Source of the DNA: Streptomyces zaomyceticus
GTDB taxonomy: Bacteria; Actinomycetota; Actinomycetes; Streptomycetales; Streptomycetaceae
NCBI RefSeq assembly: GCF_014656215.1
Contig: NZ_BNBZ01000008.1
Coordinates: 186,001 to 250,000, forward strand
DNA: 64,000 nt
Direction: 5' to 3'
Shown: piece after piece, positions 54,101 to 63,000 of the stretch
Layout of the letters: each line of letters opens with the position of its first letter
Position numbering within the stretch: position 1 is the stretch's first letter
The notes under the pieces: generated by a model
Seen by the model: the letters and a program-made list of their open reading frames with translations, nothing else
What the model was told of the DNA's origin: nothing
The model's database searches: none
Program-made: the position numbers and the translations under genes

Positions 54101-56134
54101 CCGCTCCAGGATCGAGGTGCGGACGGTGGCGTCACCGACGTCGAGGCCGGCCACGATCTCGCTCAGGGTGCGCAGCCCGGTGGTCAGGGCCTCGAGCCGC
54201 TCGCCGACGGGTCCCGCCTCGGCGACGGTGGCCAGCGCTCCGGCCTCGGCCTCGATCCGGCCCACCTCGGTGTGCTGGACGGCGAAGGCGTCGTCGCCCC
54301 GGAGAAGGGCGACGGCCCGCCGTGCCGCCGAGGTGATGTCGCCCTCGACGTCCCGGGCGAGGGCGTCGATGGCTGCGGTGTCGGCGTACCGCATCTCCTT
54401 GAGGGTGATCAACCGTCCTTGGGCACGCCGGAGTTCGGTGATCCGCGCGATCCACTCCTCGGCGGTGGCGGGCATCTCGCTGCGGACGAGCCGGACGAGC
54501 CTGCCGACGCGCTGCCCGGCTTCCTCCAGGGCCTCGGCCGCCTGCCGGGTCAGGGCGGTCACGGTCGCGAACTCGCCGAGAACCTGCTCGGCGGTGGCGC
54601 GCACCTCGCCGAGGGGTGTACGGAGGTCCCCGGCCTCCGGGGAGCCCAGCCAGTGGTGGGCGTCGCCCGCGCGGACGGAGGCGGTGACGAGTGCCTCGTA
54701 CACCTCCCGGCTCGGGCTCGACTCGGTGGCCTGCCGGGCGATCGACAGGCAGTCGGAGATGCCCCGGACGAGGTCCGCGTTGCCGATCCGGGCCAGCGCC
54801 CCCTCCCCCGTACCGCTCGCGTGGGCGTGGGTGTCGGCGACGTACGGAGTGCGCCAGATCTGTACGGGGTGGACTCGGCCCGGCTCGCCGGTGGTGGTGC
54901 GCAGCACGAGCATCGTGCCGTCCTCGAAGAGCGCGTACCCGCCGCAGGTGAGCGGGGCCGCGATCTCCTTGCGGATGAGGTTGTACGGCAGGAGGAGGAA
55001 GCTGCCTTCGCGCTGGTCGTGGAAGACGTGGAGGAGGTCCTCGCCGTCGGGCGACCGGACCACCCGCTCGAAGGCGGGCCCGTCGGCCCCGGCGGGGCCG
55101 AGCGTCCCGGTGGCGGGGACCTTCCCGGTGCCGGAGGTCTTGCCGCTTCCGGAGGTCTCCGCCGTGGCGAACGTCCTGACCGTGCCGGAGCCGAGGCAGT
55201 ATCCGCCGGGGAACACGATCCCTTCGTCCCCGGGCAGCCGAAGGCAGGCCTGCCCGATGCCGTCCACCCTGGTCACGGCCCCGGTCGGCGTGTTGACGAC
55301 GAGGTGGCGGTACGCCTCCTCCTTGTACGGGCGGACGCGCACCAGGAGCAGATGCCCCACGACGGCGTACGAGACGTCGGCGTCGGCCAGGGACTGCAGG
55401 GGCTCGTCGACCGGCTCGGCGTAGACGCCCTCGTCCGTCTCGGTGTCGTTCTCGGTCTTGACCGTCAGCGTGCCGCCGGCCGTGGCGAGGAAGACACGGC
55501 CGCCGAGCGAGATGTGCGGGGTGCGGCCGGGTACGTGGTCGTCGCGGGTCGTCCCGATCCAGTCGACGTCGTGCGACGGCGGCAGGACGTGATCGCGTTC
55601 TCCGCGCGCGTCCAGGAACGCCGTCTCGCCCGACGGACCGACCGACCACCGCAGGACCCGGAGGTCGTCGGCCTGCTCCCCGACCCGGAAGACCGCGAGG
55701 ATGCGGCCCTCCACACGGCGCAGGCGCACCAGGCGCGCACCCCTGAAGTAGCGGTGGAGCGCCGTGAACTCCCTTACGAACCCGGGGTCGTCGAGGAGTC
55801 CGGGGACGGCGTCGTCGGCCAGCGGGTTCAGGTCGCGGTCGTACAGGGTGAAGACCTCGGCGACCGGCCGCTCGGCGTTCCCCGCGGCGGGCGGCGTGTG
55901 ACAGCCGAGGAGCAGGATGCCGTCGTGCCCCTCCCCGACGGCGACGACGTCCCGCGGCACCCCGTTGCGCTCGGTGAGCAGCCGGCCGGTGCCGGTGAGG
56001 TCGAGCTCGCCGGAGCCGAACTCGGCCGTGCGGGCCCGGTTCAACGCCTCTGCGCGCCGGGCCAGTTCGGCGGCCTGTCCGGCCAGCCGGTTGCGCAGCA
56101 CGGCGTACGTGTCCTGGTCGATTCCGGCGCTCAT
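51137..56134 (-). CDS. Giant AAA ATPase ('DNA repair ATPase', DUF3686-type)
   Basis: A 1665-residue protein. Residues 1-450 form a beta-rich N-terminal domain with repeated strand pairs (VAVGEGHDGILLLGCHTPP, FRGARLVRLRRVEGRILAVF in part), typical of DUF3686. Residues 540-960 are long amphipathic helices, probably coiled coil. The AAA core near the C-terminus has Walker A LLSPPGYGKTTLIEYVADRL at about 1300-1320 and Walker B VLLYVDDIQHCSPE at about 1365, plus an Arg-rich sensor region. Despite the family name no nuclease or recombinase motif is visible. The ATG is at 56134; the upstream extension to 56389 overlaps the flotillin gene's end and is rejected. Encoded just downstream of the flotillin. 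Confidence 0.85.
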   Translation of the reverse strand: MSAGIDQDTYAVLRNRLAGQAAELARRAEALNRARTAEFGSGELDLTGTGRLLTERNGVPRDVVAVGEGHDGILLLGCHTPPAAGNAERPVAEVFTLYDRDLNPLADDAVPGLLDDPGFVREFTALHRYFRGARLVRLRRVEGRILAVFRVGEQADDLRVLRWSVGPSGETAFLDARGERDHVLPPSHDVDWIGTTRDDHVPGRTPHISLGGRVFLATAGGTLTVKTENDTETDEGVYAEPVDEPLQSLADADVSYAVVGHLLLVRVRPYKEEAYRHLVVNTPTGAVTRVDGIGQACLRLPGDEGIVFPGGYCLGSGTVRTFATAETSGSGKTSGTGKVPATGTLGPAGADGPAFERVVRSPDGEDLLHVFHDQREGSFLLLPYNLIRKEIAAPLTCGGYALFEDGTMLVLRTTTGEPGRVHPVQIWRTPYVADTHAHASGTGEGALARIGNADLVRGISDCLSIARQATESSPSREVYEALVTASVRAGDAHHWLGSPEAGDLRTPLGEVRATAEQVLGEFATVTALTRQAAEALEEAGQRVGRLVRLVRSEMPATAEEWIARITELRRAQGRLITLKEMRYADTAAIDALARDVEGDITSAARRAVALLRGDDAFAVQHTEVGRIEAEAGALATVAEAGPVGERLEALTTGLRTLSEIVAGLDVGDATVRTSILERIAGVLGAANRAGAVLGARRAELLEGEGRAEFAAELALLGQTVTGALTASDTPEHCDDQLARLLLQLENLESRFAEHDGFLADVAERRAEIHDAFAARKQSLQDARARRAERLADSAVRVLEAITRRASDLGSPDEVHTYFASDPMVARVRRTGAQLRELGDRVRAEELEGRLTAARQEAGRALRDRTDLFSDGGDTVRLGRHHFAVNRQATELTLVPYGDTLAFAVTGTDYRAPVEDPDFAATRPYWARTLPSESPEVYRSEYLAARLLAEYGADALAGGGPGGPTDPGGTGEPGDPGDGADGADGSERSLARLVRRTASAAYDEGYERGVHDHDALLILEAVLALRENAGPLGHRAEARATAQIFWAGVPAAGAREQWTRRAVSLSRARDLFGAASSVDGLRHELAAETGDAAAAAYLLEELASGPQGFAVSEAARTFLEKFRRAVGSSAYDDDLAALTDPAARRQLVEGWLGAYASACGEPLDDGVLVEAVAVELTPELDRYVVDAATTTKVTGLLGTHPRVRGGVLELRLDEFLFSTTGFATEDVPAFRAYQRNRAALVAAERARLRLDEYRPRVMSSFVRNRLVDEVYLPLIGDNLAKQIGAAGDARRTDSHGLLLLLSPPGYGKTTLIEYVADRLGLLLVRIDGPALGRTTTSLDPHEAPDAAARRELEKISFALAAANNVLLYVDDIQHCSPELLQKFIPLCDATRTLAGHDLRGKRFAVCMAGNPYTESGERFRIPDMLANRADVWNLGDVLSGKEAAFALSFVENALTSHPVLAPLAGRDRADLELLTRLAGDDPTARRDRLAHPYAPAELDRVLAVLRHLLAARETVLAVNAAYIASAARSDSTRTEPPFRLQGSYRNMNKITTRLAPAMNDAELAAVVDDHYTAEAQTLTTEAEANLLRLALIRDTMTVSQAERWAEIIAAHARTRMLGGAEDDPLTRAVAALGLLADRITAVETAITRAADPRRLLARPTTTPASE

Positions 56135-56190
56135 CCGGCTCTGCTCCCCTGTGATGGTCCGCTCCGCGGTGCTGTGATGGATGGGGGTCC

Positions 56191-56232
56191 GGTGCCGTGG
56201 ACTCCCCCCGGGCAGGGGGAGTCCACGGCACC
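56191..56232. terminator. 18-bp perfect hairpin between flotillin and AAA ATPase genes
   Basis: GGTGCCGTGGACTCCCCC (56191-56208) / GGGGGAGTCCACGGCACC (56215-56232), loop CGGGCA, in the 142-base gap between the flotillin stop and the ATPase start. It is a strong terminator or attenuator; partial read-through would give more flotillin than ATPase. Confidence 0.75.
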
Positions 56233-56276
56233 GGCCCCTTGGTGACCGCACCCCCGTGGCGGTCAGCTCTCGACGG

Positions 56277-58331
56277 TCAGCTCTTGATCGCGCCGTTGAG
56301 GGCGGCGGTGTGGCCCGCCCCGGCGCCGGTACCGCCCGCCTCCACGCCCGCGCTGCCCGCCCGGCCGGCCTGTCCCGCGTCGAGCACACCCGACCTCATG
56401 ACCTTCGCCAGCAGCGCGGAGACGCTGAGGTTCTGTACATCGGCGCTGGACAGCGAGCCCAGGACCTTCGTGAGGTCCTCGGTGAAGGAACCCTCGCCGT
56501 CCAGCCAGGGGCCCGCGAGGGCCTGAGCGGTCCGGGAGTGGTCCATGAAGCCGTCGACGGACTTGCCGAGGGCGATCGACTGGACGAGACGGTCGAGGAA
56601 GACGGACTCGCCGCCGACGATGTTGATGTCGGCGTGCTCCAGACCGGTGGCCAGGACGGTCGCCTGGGCCTCGGCGACCTGCCGCTGCACCTCCAGACCG
56701 GCGAGCCGGATGTCCTTCTCCGCCTCCAGCCGGAGCCGGTACTCCTCGTGGGCACGGGAGGCCTCGTCGAGCGCGGCCATCGCCGCCGCCTTCTCGGTCA
56801 GACCGGCGGCCTCCGCCTTCAGCTTCTCGCCGATCGCGGCCGCCTCCGCGAGGGCCTGCTCGCGGTTGCCGACGGCCTCGGCACGCATCCGCGCCTCGGT
56901 CGCCCCGGCCTCCGCACGGCCCGTCTTCTCGATGGCGTCGGCCTCCTTCTCCCGGACCTGCACCGCCGCGAGCCCCTCGGCCGCCGCCTGCGCCTGCACG
57001 CCCTCGGCGAGGCGGATCTTGGCACGGGCCTCCATGTCGGCGGCCCTGTTGCGGGCCTCGGCCAGGGTGAGCTCCTCGGCGGCCCGGTGCACCGCGGCCT
57101 GCTCCGCCGCCTCCGCCGCCTTGATGTCCTTGACGAGCCTCTCCTGTGCCTCCGCCTCGGCCGCGATCACGATCGCCTGCCGGGTGCGCTCGGCCTCCTC
57201 GACCGTACGGAGCCGCTTGATGGACTCCTCCTGCTCGGCGACCGTACGGTCCACCGCGATCCGCTCGCGGATCACCTCCGCGATGTCCCGGCGCTCCGAC
57301 TCCACCTCCTTCTCCGCCGAGATACGGGTCAGCTCCGTCTCCCGGTCGCGGGCGATGACCTCCAGGAGACGGTCCTTCTCGATCCGCTCGTTCTCGACGG
57401 CGATGACCCGCTCACGGTTCTTCTGCGCGACGGCGACCTCGCGGGCCTGGTTCTCCCGCTGGATGCCGAGCTGCTCCTCGGTCCTGAGGAACGCGCTCTG
57501 CGCCCGCAACCGCTCCTCCTCCACCACCCGGGCCGTCTCGGCCTCCTCGCGGGCGCGGACCGTGTCGATCTCCCGCTTCTGCTTGATCTCCGCGTCCGCC
57601 TGACGCCGTTCCAGCTCGAGGATGGCCTCGCGGGCGTCGACGTTCTGGCGGGTGATCTCCTTCTGCTCGTGCTGGCGGAACTCGTTCGTACGGACGTTCT
57701 CGACGGCGGTCAGTTCGGTGATCTTGCGGATGCCCTGGGCGTCGAGGATGTTGCCGGGGTCGAGCTGGGTGAGCGGGGTCTGCTCCAGGTAGTCGATCGC
57801 CGCGTCCTCCAGGCTGTAGCCGTTGAGGTCGATGCCGATGATCTCGATGATCCTGAAGCGCAGTTCCTCCCGCTTGGTGTAGAGGTCGGTGAAGTCGAGC
57901 TGCTTGCCGACCGTCTTGAGCGCCTCGGAGAACTTGGCGTTGAACAGCTCCTGCAGGGTGGCCTTGTCACTCGCCCGCTCGGTGCCGATGGCCTGGGCGA
58001 CCTTGATGACGTCGTCCACGGTCTTGTTGACCCGGACGAAGAACGAGATCCGGATGTCGGCACGGATGTTGTCCCGGCAGATCAGCCCGTCGCGTCCGGT
58101 GCGGGAGATCTCGATGGTCTTCACCGAGATGTCCATCACCTCGGCCTTGTGCAGGACAGGCAGCACGATCTGTCCGGTGAAGGTCACGTCGACCTTCCGC
58201 ATCTTGGAGACGATCAGGGCCTTGCCCTGCTCCACCTTCCGGAACAGCCGGGTGACCACGAAGAGGAGAGCGACGGTGACGATCAGGACGACGGCGACGA
58301 ACACGCCGATGCCCGCGGTCAGGAAATCCAT
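56277..58331 (-). CDS. Large SPFH/flotillin-family protein (YqiK-like)
   Basis: A 684-residue membrane-scaffold protein: N-terminal membrane helix (GIGVFVAVVLIVTVALLFVV), the SPFH domain (about 30-210; DISVKTIEISRTGRDGLICRD, SFFVRVNKTVDDVIKV, LEDAAIDYLEQTPL in part), and a very long charged heptad region (about 215-580) rich in Glu, Arg and Ala, as in flotillin-type coiled coils. The C-terminal 100 residues are Gly/Ala-rich. Length fits YqiK/flotillin forms. It oligomerises into membrane microdomains. First gene of the pair with the giant ATPase; no NfeD partner is seen. Confidence 0.92.
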   Translation of the reverse strand: MDFLTAGIGVFVAVVLIVTVALLFVVTRLFRKVEQGKALIVSKMRKVDVTFTGQIVLPVLHKAEVMDISVKTIEISRTGRDGLICRDNIRADIRISFFVRVNKTVDDVIKVAQAIGTERASDKATLQELFNAKFSEALKTVGKQLDFTDLYTKREELRFRIIEIIGIDLNGYSLEDAAIDYLEQTPLTQLDPGNILDAQGIRKITELTAVENVRTNEFRQHEQKEITRQNVDAREAILELERRQADAEIKQKREIDTVRAREEAETARVVEEERLRAQSAFLRTEEQLGIQRENQAREVAVAQKNRERVIAVENERIEKDRLLEVIARDRETELTRISAEKEVESERRDIAEVIRERIAVDRTVAEQEESIKRLRTVEEAERTRQAIVIAAEAEAQERLVKDIKAAEAAEQAAVHRAAEELTLAEARNRAADMEARAKIRLAEGVQAQAAAEGLAAVQVREKEADAIEKTGRAEAGATEARMRAEAVGNREQALAEAAAIGEKLKAEAAGLTEKAAAMAALDEASRAHEEYRLRLEAEKDIRLAGLEVQRQVAEAQATVLATGLEHADINIVGGESVFLDRLVQSIALGKSVDGFMDHSRTAQALAGPWLDGEGSFTEDLTKVLGSLSSADVQNLSVSALLAKVMRSGVLDAGQAGRAGSAGVEAGGTGAGAGHTAALNGAIKS

Positions 58332-58965
58332 GAGAGAACCCCGTGTCGATGGAGGCGGTCGATGGAGGAGAGGGGAAGCGGAGAAGGAAGGGGAAAGGTG
58401 CCTGGCTCGCGCGGCATGAAGGCACGGACCGGCGACAGCCGGAGCGAGAGGAGAGGATCCTTCGCGGCGGGCGGCGCCTCGTGGGGGAGCGCCCGGAGGA
58501 ACCGGTGGCCCGACTACGCGGACGCGGTCACGTGGCGTGGACCGGGAGGCACTGCCGGCAGCGCCCGTTCATCGGGGACCAGCTTGGCGAGCAGCGGCAC
58601 GAGGGAGAAGGCGAGGAGCGGGCCGCCGGGGTCGACCGGACCCCTCGGGCCCATCTGAGCAACCCGGCGGACCGGTTCGGCCCGACCGGCCCGGCCGAGG
58701 GCGGGGAAACCGAGGGAAGGGCCGAGAAGCTCTCGCATGGCTCGCTCCCCCCGTCTCCCCACGATTTCCGACTACCGGCATCGGGGCCGCGCCCACGTCC
58801 TGCCGTCACACCATTCTCCGCCATGGATGCGGCTTCGGTCATTGCCGTGATCCAGCAGTCCTTAACGCCTTCTTGATGCCGGTGCCGAGCACTCGCGAGC
58901 CGCGTGGGACGCTGGGGACGCACGTCAGGAACTCGTCACGACGTGCCGGAGGACGGGGAGGGGCC
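58332..58965. other. Long divergent gap between flotillin and regulator genes
   Basis: A 634-base gap between the flotillin gene (minus) and the PucR-like regulator (plus), which must carry both promoters. Apart from one possible small minus-strand gene (58514-58738) I see only Arg/Pro-rich frames. A short AT-richer stretch at about 58845-58880, near the regulator, is the likeliest promoter of that gene. Confidence 0.4.
58514..58738 (-). CDS. Possible small protein
   Basis: A 74-residue frame starting MRELLGPSLGFPAL with GGGGAG 8 bases before the ATG. It has one moderately hydrophobic stretch (GGPLLAFSLVPLLAKLVPDE) and ends PRHVTASA. It could be a small membrane-associated protein cotranscribed with the flotillin, or random open sequence in a GC-rich genome. 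Low confidence. Confidence 0.25.
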   Translation of the reverse strand: MRELLGPSLGFPALGRAGRAEPVRRVAQMGPRGPVDPGGPLLAFSLVPLLAKLVPDERALPAVPPGPRHVTASA

Positions 58966-60042
58966 GTGACGGAGCAGGGCGCGGCGGAACGGAATGCCGC
59001 AGCGGACCATCTGGAGGGATACGCGGAGATCCTGACGGGCGTGAGCGCGACCGGCCGCAGGCTCACCCGTGAGGAGCGGGACGCGCTGCGGTCCCGCGGG
59101 GAACGGGCGGCGGAGGCCGGCATCGGGCTGCGCGCCCTCGTCCGGGCTCATCTCTCGGCCGCTCAGCGCGTCCTCCCCGATCTGTCGCCCGGTGCCGCCG
59201 GGCATCTCCTGAGCGCCGTCGAGCAGGCCGTCGACGTCTTCGCCGAAGGCCACGAGCGGGCACAGCGCCTGGCCATCCGTCAGCAGGAGGCGGCACGGCG
59301 GGAGTTCATCGACGACCTGCTGCTCGGTCGCAGCGACCTCGGCCGGACAGCCGAGCGGGCCGAACGCTTCGGGCTGCTCCTCTCCCATGCCCACGCGGTG
59401 GCCGTCGCCCAGGGGCGGGAGCCGTACAGCGACGGTTACGAGGTCACCCGTACCGTCGAGTCCTCGCTCGTCGCCCGGTTCGGCAACCGCCGCATCCTCC
59501 TCACCACCAAGGACGGCCGGCTGATCTGCGTCGCGCCCGCCGACGAACCCGACGTGCTCGCCCACTTCGCCAAGCAGGCGTACGCCGCGACCGACGGCGG
59601 CCAGGTCGCCGTCGGCAGACCCCATCCGGGCCCGGGCGGGGTCGTCCACTCGTACGAGGAAGCCCTCAACGCCCTCGACCTCGCAGCCCGCATGGACCTG
59701 GACGACCCGGTCCTGTACGCCGCCGACCTCCTGGTCTACCCCGTCCTGACCCGGGACCGGCAGGCCATGGCCGACCTCGTACGCACCGTACTCGGTCCCC
59801 TCCAGGAAGCGCGGGGCGGCGCCCGCCCCCTGCTGGAGACCCTCGCCGCCTACTTCGACACCGGTTGCGTCAGCGCACAGGCGGCGCGCCGACTGAGCCT
59901 GAGCGTGCGCGCCATGACGTACCGCCTCGCCCGCATCCACCGTCTCACCGGCTCGGACCCCACCGACCCCGTCCAGCGGTACGCCCTCCAGACGGCCGTG
60001 ATCGGCGCCCGGCTCCTCGACTGGCCCGACCAGCCGCTGTGA
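58966..60042 (+). CDS. PucR/CdaR-family transcriptional regulator
   Basis: A 358-residue regulator of the CdaR/PucR type: an N-terminal helical domain (residues 1-130), a GGDEF-like CdaR segment (about 140-260; ILLTTKDGRLICVAPAD, GRPHPGPGGVVHSYEEALNAL in part), and the C-terminal PucR helix-turn-helix: LLETLAAYFDTGCVSAQAARRLSLSVRAMTYRLARIHRLTG (in part). The GTG has a GGGGAGGGG site. Divergent from the flotillin gene but 634 bases away. Members sense small metabolites and control catabolic or antibiotic genes; ligand unknown. Ends 5 bases from the convergent DUF998 gene. Confidence 0.9.
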   Translation: MTEQGAAERNAAADHLEGYAEILTGVSATGRRLTREERDALRSRGERAAEAGIGLRALVRAHLSAAQRVLPDLSPGAAGHLLSAVEQAVDVFAEGHERAQRLAIRQQEAARREFIDDLLLGRSDLGRTAERAERFGLLLSHAHAVAVAQGREPYSDGYEVTRTVESSLVARFGNRRILLTTKDGRLICVAPADEPDVLAHFAKQAYAATDGGQVAVGRPHPGPGGVVHSYEEALNALDLAARMDLDDPVLYAADLLVYPVLTRDRQAMADLVRTVLGPLQEARGGARPLLETLAAYFDTGCVSAQAARRLSLSVRAMTYRLARIHRLTGSDPTDPVQRYALQTAVIGARLLDWPDQPL

Positions 60043-60047
60043 GCCGG

Positions 60048-60662
60048 TCATCGCTTCGGCGGCGGTCTCTCGCCGTCGGCGTGGCGGAGGCAGGAGGCGA
60101 CGACCACCAGGGGCCATACCGACTGGACGCAGGTCACGAGCCGTTCGACGACCCCGGCGACGCCGGCGGAGCCCGGCCGGTTCATCTCGACGAGGAACCA
60201 GAGTGCGCCGAGGCCCATCAGAAGGGTCGCGAGGACGGAGGGCGCCAGCCGTAGTCCCCACGGCACGGCGCCACCGCGTTCGGCGGCCAGTACCGGCCAG
60301 ACGGCGAGCAGGGCGAAGCCGACCGCGGCGACCGCCCCGTGGTTCAGCGACCCCCCGCTCCTCGGCACCGGGACCACCGCCACCACCAGCGCCGCCACAC
60401 CACCGCCGGCGAGCGCCACCCGCCCGGCGGGCGCGGCGGGTCGCAGCCACCAGGCGGTGAGCAGGTGACAGACGCCCAGGGCGAGGAACGCTCCGGTCAT
60501 GACCCAGGACCCCGCGGCCCCGTAGGCCGCGAGGACGCTGATCGTCTGCGTGACGGGATCGTAGCCGGGACCCTCGAGGAGCGCCGCGATGGTCCAGCCT
60601 CCGATCAACAGGGCGGGAGCAGACCCCGAGGACAGCAGGGCCCACCTGGGAACGGATCGCAT
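60048..60662 (-). CDS. DUF998 membrane protein
   Basis: A 204-residue protein with about six hydrophobic segments. The DUF998 landmarks are GGWTIAALLEGPGYDPVTQTIS near residue 20 (in part), then ISVLAAYGAAGSWVM and MTGAFLALGVCHLLTAW, and a central VVAVVPVPRSGGSLNHGA in the cytoplasmic turn. ATG at 60662 gives the canonical N-terminus MRSVPRWALLSSG. The frame continues further upstream as an Arg-rich stretch and is rejected. Function of DUF998 unknown. Confidence 0.85.
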   Translation of the reverse strand: MRSVPRWALLSSGSAPALLIGGWTIAALLEGPGYDPVTQTISVLAAYGAAGSWVMTGAFLALGVCHLLTAWWLRPAAPAGRVALAGGGVAALVVAVVPVPRSGGSLNHGAVAAVGFALLAVWPVLAAERGGAVPWGLRLAPSVLATLLMGLGALWFLVEMNRPGSAGVAGVVERLVTCVQSVWPLVVVASCLRHADGERPPPKR

Positions 60663-60792
60663 CGGTCCACGGTAGGACGGCGGATTCCCTCCCCCTCGCG
60701 TACACGGCCGACCGGCCGAAACGTTCACTCGGAGGTCGACGCCGGCCCGAGGGACCTGCCCGTCAGGCTGTCCTTTCCGGCTGCCCCGTCGG

Positions 60793-62838
60793 TCAGGTGA
60801 ACGGAAGCCAGACCAGGTGGTAGTGGAGCAGCATGCCCGTCGTCGCGACCGCGGCCGTCGCCGTGACGGCGAAGAGAAGGCGACCCGTGACGGTCCACCA
60901 TCCACGGAGCCACGCGGCGACCGCGCCCGCCACGACGGCGAGGGTCAGGCAGAGCAGGGCCGTGCCCAGGGCCGTGACCGCGGACAGGAGGGGCGAGCCC
61001 AGAGGGACCATCTCCATCATCGCGTTGCCGTCCGCGACGACCGCCGCGAGCGCGGCCGCGAACGCGACCGAGGTCAGGCCGGCCGCCGCGCCCGCCGCAC
61101 GGGTGGCCCTGGCCGCGGGCGGGTGCGGGGTCCGGCCGCGGGAGCGCCGCAGCAGGGCGACGGCCGGAAGGACGAGCGCGCCCGGGGCGAGCGCACCCAT
61201 GCCGAGACCGAGCAGTCCCAGATGAAGGGCGGGTGACTGACGCCACGCCAGTCTTTCGTACGCCGTCGACGGTGTTGCCGAGGAGACCAGCACGCCGTCT
61301 TCGGTGAAGGCGAGCGTCGCCTGCTGTCCGCCGCGTTCCCGGAAGAGGCCGTTGCCGAGCGCGATCCAGCGCTGCCCGGGCCGGTCCGGGTCGGGCGAGA
61401 GACCGCTCGTGCGCAGTCCGCGTTCTCCGTCCTTCTCGACGGTGACACCGGCGACCAGGCCCTCGACCGACATGAGACCGGTGCGGCTGACACGGGCCGG
61501 GCGGTACGTACCGGTGTACGAGTCGAGGGCGGGGTCGGCGGAGGGTCCGGGGTCCGGGGCGGTGGAGTCCTCGTCGGCGGCGGTCGGGTTCCCCGCCGCC
61601 GGGCGCTCCGGCACCAGGGCGTCCACGATGCGGTTGATCAGGTCCTTGGCGTCCCAGGCGGCGCGGCCGTCCGTACCGTCACCGTTGAAGACGACGAACA
61701 CCCCCACGTCCCGGCCGGGCACGAGGAGCAGATGGGAGTGGAAGCCGGGGATGTCGCCGTCCTTGAACCAGCCGGTCCGCCCGCCGCGCCGCCACTCCTC
61801 GAAGCCGTAGCCGACCCCGGGCAGCCGGGGGTCCTGCCGGTGGTGCGCCTGCCGCATGAGGCGGTTCGCCGGAGTGTCGTCCGCGAGCTGGTCGGTCATC
61901 CAGCGCCCCATGTCGGCGGCGGTGGCGACGGCCCCCGGCCCGGTCGGACTCCAGGCACCGTACTGCCCCTTGTCCTCGGTCCAGCCGGACGGACCGCCGG
62001 GCCGGTAACCGCGGGCGAGGCGGGCGGCGATCGGGCCCGGCTGCGGCTGCGCGAACGTGGAGCCCGTCATGCCCAGCGGCTTGAGGATGTGCTCGTCGAC
62101 GTAGGCGGGAAAGGCCTGGCCGGAGACGTCGGCGACGAGCTGACCGGCCAGCGCATAGGCGTAGTTGTCGTAGGCGGCGACCGTCCCCGGGGCTCGGATC
62201 CTGGGCGGCCGACGCGTCACGAGGCTCTCGGCGAGCGGTTCGACATCCTCCGCACGGGCCCTGTTGCGGCCGACGAGGTCGCTGTCGAAACCGGCGGTGT
62301 GCGTGAGGAGCCGGTCCAGGGTGACGGGGCGCCCGGGGTAGGTGTCGGGCACGGTGACCGCGCGGAGGTAGTCGTTGACGTCCGCCTCCGGGTCGACCTT
62401 GCCCTCGACGACGAGCCGGGAGGCGGCCTGCGCGGTGAACAGCTTGGCGAGCGACCCGAGGAAGAAGGCCGTACGGCCCGGATCGACCGGGGTCCCGTTG
62501 GTGACGTCGGCGACGCCGTACCCCTTGGAGAGGACCGTCCGGCCGCCGGAGACGACGGTGACCGCCGCACCGGGGATGCGGTCGTTCGCGAGGTGGTCGG
62601 CGACGGCTCGGTCGACGAGGGAGGCGAGGGCTCCGCTCCGGGCGCCGCGAGCCCCGCCGGGGGCGCGGGCCTCGATGCGGGCCGGAGCGGCCGGGTGAGG
62701 GGAGGAGTGAAGGGCCGTGCGGGCGGAGGCGGGCACGGCCGCGTGAGCCGTGGCGGGGAAGACCGGTGCGGCGGATCCGATCGTCGTCATGATCGTGGCG
62801 GCCGTCGTGGCAAGGACTCGTATCGGCGTCGTACGCAT
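60793..62838 (-). CDS. Serine hydrolase of the beta-lactamase/PBP fold with C-terminal membrane helices
   Basis: A 681-residue exported enzyme. Signal peptide at 1-33 (MRTTPIRVLATTAATIM.., cleaved after ATAHA). The catalytic domain shows FLGSLAKLFTAQAA (Ser-x-x-Lys), YDNYAYALAGQLV (Tyr-x-Asn) and later GYGFEEWRRGGRTGWFKDGD (His/Lys-Gly region altered). After a beta-domain (GTYRPARVSRTGLMS) come four or five transmembrane segments in the last 150 residues (LLGLGMGALAPGALVLPAVALL; AGAAAGLTSVAFAAALAAVVA). This architecture is that of membrane-anchored esterase/PBP4-star-like proteins; likely D-amino acid peptidase, esterase or lactamase-like activity outside the cell. Confidence 0.88.
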   Translation of the reverse strand: MRTTPIRVLATTAATIMTTIGSAAPVFPATAHAAVPASARTALHSSPHPAAPARIEARAPGGARGARSGALASLVDRAVADHLANDRIPGAAVTVVSGGRTVLSKGYGVADVTNGTPVDPGRTAFFLGSLAKLFTAQAASRLVVEGKVDPEADVNDYLRAVTVPDTYPGRPVTLDRLLTHTAGFDSDLVGRNRARAEDVEPLAESLVTRRPPRIRAPGTVAAYDNYAYALAGQLVADVSGQAFPAYVDEHILKPLGMTGSTFAQPQPGPIAARLARGYRPGGPSGWTEDKGQYGAWSPTGPGAVATAADMGRWMTDQLADDTPANRLMRQAHHRQDPRLPGVGYGFEEWRRGGRTGWFKDGDIPGFHSHLLLVPGRDVGVFVVFNGDGTDGRAAWDAKDLINRIVDALVPERPAAGNPTAADEDSTAPDPGPSADPALDSYTGTYRPARVSRTGLMSVEGLVAGVTVEKDGERGLRTSGLSPDPDRPGQRWIALGNGLFRERGGQQATLAFTEDGVLVSSATPSTAYERLAWRQSPALHLGLLGLGMGALAPGALVLPAVALLRRSRGRTPHPPAARATRAAGAAAGLTSVAFAAALAAVVADGNAMMEMVPLGSPLLSAVTALGTALLCLTLAVVAGAVAAWLRGWWTVTGRLLFAVTATAAVATTGMLLHYHLVWLPFT

Positions 62839-63000
62839 GTGTCGACGATCTCGTCCGGGCCCGGGGCGGCGGCAGTGCGGGACGCATCGAGCCCTGTGTA
62901 TTTCACATGGGTCGGGCGGGCGTGGCGCACCGGGAAGGGAGCCTCCCGATCCAGGCGATCGGAAGCGGGGCGCTCCGACACGGAAGCCGCGAACGTCGGC

